Source of the DNA: Shewanella sp. NIFS-20-20
GTDB taxonomy: Bacteria; Pseudomonadota; Gammaproteobacteria; Enterobacterales; Shewanellaceae
Length of the DNA: 41,600 nt
Reading direction: 5' to 3'
NCBI RefSeq assembly: GCF_019209865.1
Contig: NZ_JAHUTT010000035.1
Coordinates: 1-41,600, forward strand
In this document: in pieces, positions 37,482-41,600 of the stretch
Position numbering within the stretch: position 1 is the stretch's first letter
Layout of the letters: every line of letters starts with the position of its first letter
Notes under the pieces: model-generated
Databases searched by the model: none
What the model was told of the DNA's origin: nothing
Seen by the model: only the letters and a program-made list of their open reading frames with translations
Translations under genes and position numbers: made by a program

Positions 37482-39055
37482 CTATCTTATTGACCAATGT
37501 TGTGGCTTCACTTCGATTTCCCACAAGGGGATACTGGCCATTCGATAAGGTGAATATTCAACATGACTATTAACGGCAAAAACATTGTTGGGCGCGGGCA
37601 CAAATAACATGTAAGAATTATCGTAAACATATTGCATAATATCTTTAGTTATCGCATTGAATTCAGGGGTGTTTACACTAGCTTTAAACATTTCATCGAT
37701 ATAATTATCTAGCCGAGTATCAGGGAAAATCGTGCTCCAACTACTGTGGGTTCGATATACAAGAAATGCTGACCATGGATGGTTGTAGTACCAATCATCA
37801 TCGCCCCACACTAATAAATCCCATGATTTACTGTTTTGCCGGCGCGGGTTGCGAGCAACTGTTCAAAAATGACCTTTTCGCTCGAGGTAATATCAAATTC
37901 TAATTCGACGCCGACTTTACGTAAGTCTCTAGATACCCCTTTCCATAAGAACATATGCCTGTCTTGGGTGAGTACCTTGAGTTTGATACCCGCTAACGTT
38001 GTGGTGAGCTGGCTACGATTGTCAGCGGGGGCGACGACTTCAGAATATGGTCGTAGACTCGTGACCACCTCATTAACCCCGGGGAAATAGGGCGAAGCCA
38101 GCGTTGGCTTAACAACTCCTTCTCCTTCAAAGTATTTATCTAATAATTTTTGCTGATCAATGGCTTTGTTGATGGCAACTCGTACTTCTTTGTTGAGTAA
38201 CGCTTGATTACCATTAATTAAATTAAAATGGATGGCAATGTTATTAGTTGATGGCGCCGACACTAAGTTAACAAATGGCGAGCTTTTAACGTCTTCTTTT
38301 GCAGAAAATGGGATCGGCATAATGTCGAGTTTATCGTCATTATCTAAGATCATTTGCAAGGCTTGCTTGTTATCAAGTTCAGTGAACAGCGTCACGGTCT
38401 CAATTTTGGGGAAATTAGTATCCCAGTAATTTGGATTGGCCTTTAACACCACCTTAGGAGTCTGTCTATCCCCCTCAACGTATCCTTCAACCAAAATGTA
38501 TGGGCCTAGGCCATAAGGACCGGGCTCCGCTAAATTGGGGCAGGTGGCTTTACCATTCCAGCCGAATTTCTGCAGGTAATCTTGGGTGTAAAACTGGATC
38601 CAAATAATATCATTTAAAAATTGACCATATTTTTCATTGAGGTAAAACCGCACTGTGTAATCATCAATTTTCTCCGCACGATTTAATACCTTGTCAATTT
38701 TGGTGAACAAGAAGGGTTGTTTTAAAAAGTAATCGATGTTGTTGAGCACGGCATCGGCATTAAAGGGGCTGCCATCTTGAAATTTTACCCCGCGTCTTAG
38801 GCTAAATTCATAGGTTAAGTCGTCAAGTTGTCGATGGCTGGTGGCCATGTCATATTCCCAGCCTTGCAGGTTATTTGCCGGGCGGATTAACGCGCTGTTA
38901 ATCGCATGAGAGGTATAGATATAGGGCAAACTTGGAATAAAGACTTTGAGGTGTGAACCGAGTATAGGTTTAGCATTGCCGATGCCACTAAGGCTGAGTG
39001 ACAATAAGATGGAACAACCCAGTAGGATTGGCTTGCATAGATTGGCTATCGTCAT
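37482..39055 (-). pseudogene. Peptide-type ABC substrate-binding protein, broken by a frameshift
   Basis: Periplasmic solute-binding protein of family 5 (SBP_bac_5, dipeptide/oligopeptide or nickel type), about 524 residues if intact. A signal peptide (about 1-28, ending GIGNA) and typical segments are visible: LTYEFSLRRGVKFQDGSPF, GPYGLGPYILVEGY, NPNYW. The frame stops at TAG 37811-37813 and continues in the next frame (SWDLLVWGDDDWYYNHPWS onward to 37482). The break fits loss of one A in the run at 37834-37837: five A would restore GKNSKSWDLL. AAGGA precedes the ATG. No permease or ATPase is adjacent, but a chemoreceptor follows, so an intact copy may have served sensing. A sequencing error is possible. 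Confidence 0.85.
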
Positions 39056-39413
39056 AGTAAAATCCTTGCTGCGATAGGCACGCTAGTACCTTTAACTCCC
39101 TGTATCATTTGATTGTAGCTAATATCTTTTGATGTGCATTTTTCGAGGGAAAATAGCACAGTTGCATGAGTATTCATGCTTTTGCATAAAAGTCAGCAAA
39201 ATCTCGGGGCTGATACAAAAAAATATGCAAAACAATGAATTGGTATGTGGCTGGTGGCATTGACTGGCATGGATGTCATCATGTACAAAAAATGTTTATC
39301 TCTCGCTGCTTTTAGACATAAATGATCTTAACTAGTGCTTGTCGCGCCATCAAAATTTGCCATAATGAAACTAAGTCGTACATTTTGTCTTCTGATTCTA
39401 CCAAGGAGCGGTT
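39056..39413. other. Divergent control region between the binding-protein gene and the 93-residue gene
   Basis: 358 bases without a gene. Holds two inverted repeats: 39133-39160 (TGTGC...GCACA, 10 of 12 paired per arm) and 39164-39179 (GCATGA-GTAT-TCATGC, perfect). Promoters of both flanking genes must lie here; none is clear. Confidence 0.5.
39133..39179. promoter_or_regulatory. Two adjacent inverted repeats, possible operators
   Basis: TGTGCATTTTTC (39133-39144) faces GAAAATAGCACA (39149-39160) with two mismatches; 4 bases on, GCATGAGTATTCATGC (39164-39179) has perfect 6-bp arms. They lie about 80-120 bases ahead of the binding-protein gene and 235 or more ahead of the plus-strand gene. 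Confidence 0.4.
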
Positions 39414-39695
39414 ATGCAAATTTCATCTGCAACACAGTCTGGTATATCGGGCTTACAAAATGCACAGTCCAGTTTGAACCAAGCGACAGTGGATGTCGCT
39501 AAACCACAACAACCTCCTGCCCAAGTCAATGCTGAATCGAGTGATAACCCGAATTCAACGACCCAAACGCAATCCCCGGATAAAGTGTCGGCATTAGTCG
39601 ACGCTAAACAGGCCGCAAATCAAGGGCAAGCTGCCGCAGAGGTCATTGAGGCTGAGAATGAAGCCCTTGGTAGCATCATCAATATCTCAGTGTAA
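39414..39695 (+). CDS. Small Gln/Ser-rich protein with an axial-protein-like N terminus
   Basis: Not recognised. 93 residues, no signal peptide or membrane helix. The first 30 residues (SGISGLQNAQSSLNQATVDV) resemble the N-terminal helix of flagellar rod and hook proteins, which also start by a run of the form SGLxAQxxLxxAAxxIA; the middle is Pro/Gln/Ser-rich and the C terminus (AAEVIEAENEALGSIINISV) is helical. AAGGAG precedes the ATG. The next gene, 58 bases on, is a putative metalloprotease. A flagellar or surface role is inference from the motif alone. Confidence 0.7.
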   Translation: MQISSATQSGISGLQNAQSSLNQATVDVAKPQQPPAQVNAESSDNPNSTTQTQSPDKVSALVDAKQAANQGQAAAEVIEAENEALGSIINISV

Positions 39696-39753
39696 TGTTT
39701 AGATTTGATCTTGAATTTTTTTGGCGAGGCACTGATGACATGGCCTATAGCGT

Positions 39754-40761
39754 ATGACGATTCATCAACCCTTGTCGGCCTCAGCGCGGCCAGTACAAGG
39801 TGCTAGTGGTCATGCTTGGTTAGCTAATCAGCAAACGCCTAATGCGTCTGACACTAAGACCCATCCCTTAGGTGAACCGAGCCCCCACGCAGCAACACTA
39901 GCCCCCTATCAGCATGCGCCCGCGCGGATAAATACTCGAGCGCCCAGCCCTGTGGATAGCGAACAGGGCTGGGCGCCGCCGAGCCAGACCATCAATTTAC
40001 GCTCGGGCGCCAGTAGCATCTCGGGCTTTTTAGCGAGTCGCACAAGTCAGCCATCGTCGTTACCAACGCAAGAGAATGGCGAGCAAGCGGGCCAGAGCGC
40101 CAGCGAAGCCTCCGCTAACCCCTTAGTCGCCAATGATGATCCTCAAACAAGCCCATCAGCAGAGACCAACCAAAGTGAAGCACAACGGATGGCGCAGGAA
40201 AATGGCGGCAAATCGGAGGCTGAATTACAGCTTGAACAAGTGGAATTATCAGAGTTACAACGTCGTGATCTTGAGGTTCGTCAGCATGAACAGGCCCATG
40301 CCGCTATCGGTGGTCAGTATGCTGGCTCGCCAAATTATCAATTTGAGCAAGGCAGTGATGGTCGTCGCTATGCCGTGGAGGGACATGTACAAATTGATGT
40401 TTCAGTCGTCAAATCAGATCCACAAGCCACCATTAAAAAAATGCAGCAAGTCCATGCAGCTGCGTTAGCACCGGTGGAACCGTCGATGGCCGATATACAA
40501 GTGGCCTCATTGGCATTAAGAAAAATGCAGCAAGCTCGGCAAGACTTAGCCAGTGAACGACAGCAGACGTTAGAGAGCGATCAGAGTACAGCCACAGTCA
40601 CTGAGCAGAAGGGGGATATATCCCCCCCTCGTGCCAAACTGGCTGCAGAGAGTAACGAGACTGATGATTCCTCGCCATCGCACCCCCCCATAGACGGATC
40701 ACACCAACGTAGGCTAAATGCTAACCTCACCGATCGTCGATTTGCCCAGTATTTCGGCTAA
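39754..40761 (+). CDS. SprA-related putative metalloprotease (CJM1_0395 family)
   Basis: 335 residues. The N-terminal 150 residues are low-complexity (Ser, Pro, Gln, Ala). The conserved core (about 160-265) begins ELQRRDLEVRQHEQAHAAIG, with the zinc-protease-like HEQAH (178-182), then GGQYAGSPNYQFEQGSDGRR and IDVSVVKSDPQATIKKMQQV. This matches my memory of the family named putative metalloprotease CJM1_0395 or SprA-related; activity has not, to my knowledge, been shown. No signal peptide is visible. The ATG has no strong ribosome binding site, so the start is uncertain. It probably forms an operon with the 93-residue gene. Confidence 0.8.
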   Translation: MTIHQPLSASARPVQGASGHAWLANQQTPNASDTKTHPLGEPSPHAATLAPYQHAPARINTRAPSPVDSEQGWAPPSQTINLRSGASSISGFLASRTSQPSSLPTQENGEQAGQSASEASANPLVANDDPQTSPSAETNQSEAQRMAQENGGKSEAELQLEQVELSELQRRDLEVRQHEQAHAAIGGQYAGSPNYQFEQGSDGRRYAVEGHVQIDVSVVKSDPQATIKKMQQVHAAALAPVEPSMADIQVASLALRKMQQARQDLASERQQTLESDQSTATVTEQKGDISPPRAKLAAESNETDDSSPSHPPIDGSHQRRLNANLTDRRFAQYFG

Positions 40762-40829
40762 TGCCGCCTCGATGCCGCTGACCCTAAATTACGCTGCATT
40801 GGCTGGCTTTAGCTAACAGGGCTAACTAT

Positions 40830-40864
40830 GCTACTATCCGCGTTTTAATCCCATAGATAGTAGC
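40830..40864 (+). promoter_or_regulatory. Inverted repeat in the leader of the FKBP gene
   Basis: GCTACTATC (40830-40838) and GATAGTAGC (40856-40864) are perfect 9-bp arms with a 17-base spacer, ending 12 bases before the start codon. Could be an operator or an mRNA hairpin close to the ribosome binding site. Confidence 0.5.
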
Positions 40865-40876
40865 GAGTGGATCAAG

Positions 40877-41212
40877 ATGAGTGAATTAGTAGTTACCGAT
40901 ATCATTACTGGTGAAGGCAAGGCGGTCGTTAAAGGCGCATTAATTACTTTACATTATACAGGCACCTTGGATGACGGCACGGTATTTGATTCTTCTCATA
41001 AGCGTGGTCAGCCATTCCAATGCGTTATCGGAACGGGTCGAGTGATTAAAGGTTGGGATCAAGGGTTAATGGGAATGCAGGTGGGGGGGAAGCGGGTGTT
41101 AAATGTGCCGGCTCACTTAGCTTATGGTGAGCGTCAAATGGGGGCGTTAATCCCAGCTAATTCTAATCTAAATTTTGAAGTTGAATTATTTGAAGTATTA
41201 ACCCGCGATTAA
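40877..41212 (+). CDS. FKBP-type peptidyl-prolyl cis-trans isomerase
   Basis: Speeds proline isomerisation during protein folding. The 111-residue protein is a single FKBP domain without signal peptide, thus cytoplasmic. Active-site segments are intact: VTLHYTG-like LITLHYTGTL, DGTVFDSS, FQCVIGTGRVIKGWDQGL, and AHLAYGERQMGALIPANSNL followed by FEVELFEV. It is the short single-domain form, not SlyD or FkpA. A 9-bp inverted repeat lies in its leader. Confidence 0.93.
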   Translation: MSELVVTDIITGEGKAVVKGALITLHYTGTLDDGTVFDSSHKRGQPFQCVIGTGRVIKGWDQGLMGMQVGGKRVLNVPAHLAYGERQMGALIPANSNLNFEVELFEVLTRD

Positions 41213-41297
41213 TCGTTCGGTCTTTTAGTATCCCCCAGTGGGGGGCTCCCAAAGGGATTTTAGCTTAACGTTCTAATGTTTAAGCATATTTATTGTA

Positions 41298-41456
41298 ATG
41301 GAAATAATTATTACATATCTAAATAACCGTTTTGGCGACGATCAATTATTTCACTGGGATCTCGCAGTTGGCTTGGTGTTATTGTCGATATTTGCGGGTT
41401 TGCTATATGTGGCAGCTAGCCTTGCACTGACCGTGATGGCGGGGCTGATGTCATAG
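41298..41456 (+). CDS. Small membrane protein, 52 residues
   Basis: An open frame of 52 codons (starting MEIIITYLNNRFGDDQLF) whose second half is one hydrophobic helix (WDLAVGLVLLSIFAGLLY and onward to VMAGLMS). It lies between the FKBP gene and the right terminal repeat, whose terminator begins 22 bases after its stop. No clear ribosome binding site is seen, so translation is plausible but unproven. Not recognised. Confidence 0.45.
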   Translation: MEIIITYLNNRFGDDQLFHWDLAVGLVLLSIFAGLLYVAASLALTVMAGLMS

Positions 41457-41474
41457 AGAAAAGGGGCCATAGCG

Positions 41475-41600
41475 GCTAATGCCGTTCACTTAGTGTGAAC
41501 GGCATTTTTCTTAGACTTAATGGGATACTTGTTTTTACTCATTTTTAACGCACGTGGATAGGCCCTATCCCGTTTCCCATCAAGCTTGAACTGTCTCGCA
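41475..41600. repeat. Right copy of the 126-bp perfect inverted repeat
   Basis: Exact reverse complement of 2-127, reaching the last base of the window. Carries the same two palindromes (41478-41506 and 41556-41570). No transposase or other gene is inside or next to either copy. Confidence 0.97.
41478..41511 (+). terminator. Terminator downstream of the 52-codon frame
   Basis: The 12-bp stem AATGCCGTTCAC/GTGAACGGCATT followed by TTTC on the plus strand, within the right repeat copy. Mirror image of the pykA terminator. Confidence 0.8.

Noticed and set aside
37482..39055. Programmed ribosomal frameshift in the binding-protein gene
   Set aside because: The sequence at the break (GGC AAA ACA) is not a canonical slippery heptamer and no strong downstream structure was noticed. 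Loss of one A, or an error, is simpler.
41230..41260. Terminator after the FKBP gene
   Set aside because: CCCCC-AGT-GGGGG forms a short stem but no T run follows; the likely terminator is the one in the terminal repeat.
1..41600. Mobile genomic island bounded by terminal inverted repeats
   Set aside because: No transposase, integrase or target duplication was seen, and the content is housekeeping (pykA, zwf, dnaQ, rnhA, tRNAs). A dispersed repeat or contig break is more likely.

Overview
The window looks like chromosomal DNA of a Shewanella-type marine gammaproteobacterium. The main reason is the Entner-Doudoroff block pykA - hexR / zwf-pgl-edd-eda with HexR-like operators. Supporting signs are a gluconeogenic long-form GAPDH, a DUF2989 lipoprotein, a TIGR03503 protein beside dnaQ, and the overall protein similarity to enteric and Vibrio orthologues. 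This is an inference from protein resemblance; no search was run. The gene content is mostly core genome. No integrase, transposase, prophage, CRISPR array or rRNA operon was seen.

Layout. 0-11.7 kb is the central carbon block: pyruvate kinase and the regulator HexR (minus strand), zwf-pgl-edd-eda (plus, one operon), gapA (minus), a DUF2989 lipoprotein (minus) and the long-form GAPDH gapB (plus). HexR-like palindromes lie upstream of pykA and zwf (good) and of gapA and gapB (weaker), so one regulator probably sets the direction of glycolysis, Entner-Doudoroff flux and gluconeogenesis across the block. 11.7-15.2 kb holds a tRNA-Gly/Cys/Leu operon, the divergent pair rnhA/dnaQ, a TIGR03503 envelope protein and tRNA-Asp. 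15.2-19.5 kb holds the cystine carrier tcyP, the multidrug exporter emrD and a DTW-family tRNA aminocarboxypropyltransferase. 19.6-23.9 kb is a tightly coupled three-gene operon: a BCCT transporter, a cNMP-binding/CBS/DUF294 protein, and a DnaQ-type exonuclease. 23.9-27.1 kb has three unrecognised small proteins, an SDR oxidoreductase and trmJ. 27.4-34.5 kb carries eptA (lipid A phosphoethanolamine transferase), a diguanylate cyclase, a PatZ/Pka-like acyl-CoA synthetase-acetyltransferase and a ClC antiporter. 34.6-39.1 kb is a chemoreceptor preceded by a peptide-type periplasmic binding protein broken by a frameshift. 39.4-41.5 kb has a small axial-protein-like polypeptide, a SprA-related putative metalloprotease, an FKBP isomerase and a 52-residue membrane peptide.

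The most unusual structural feature is a perfect inverted repeat of at least 126 bp occupying the two extreme ends of the window. It contains two palindromes, one of which is an outward-reading terminator at each end. It is either a dispersed genomic repeat at which an assembly contig broke, or (less likely) a real terminal inverted repeat. The most interesting functional candidates are the BCCT-DUF294-exonuclease operon with a 20-bp palindrome just ahead of its ribosome binding site, the orphan binding protein-chemoreceptor pair, an 11-bp-stem hairpin between pgl and edd, and a possible small RNA after tRNA-Asp.
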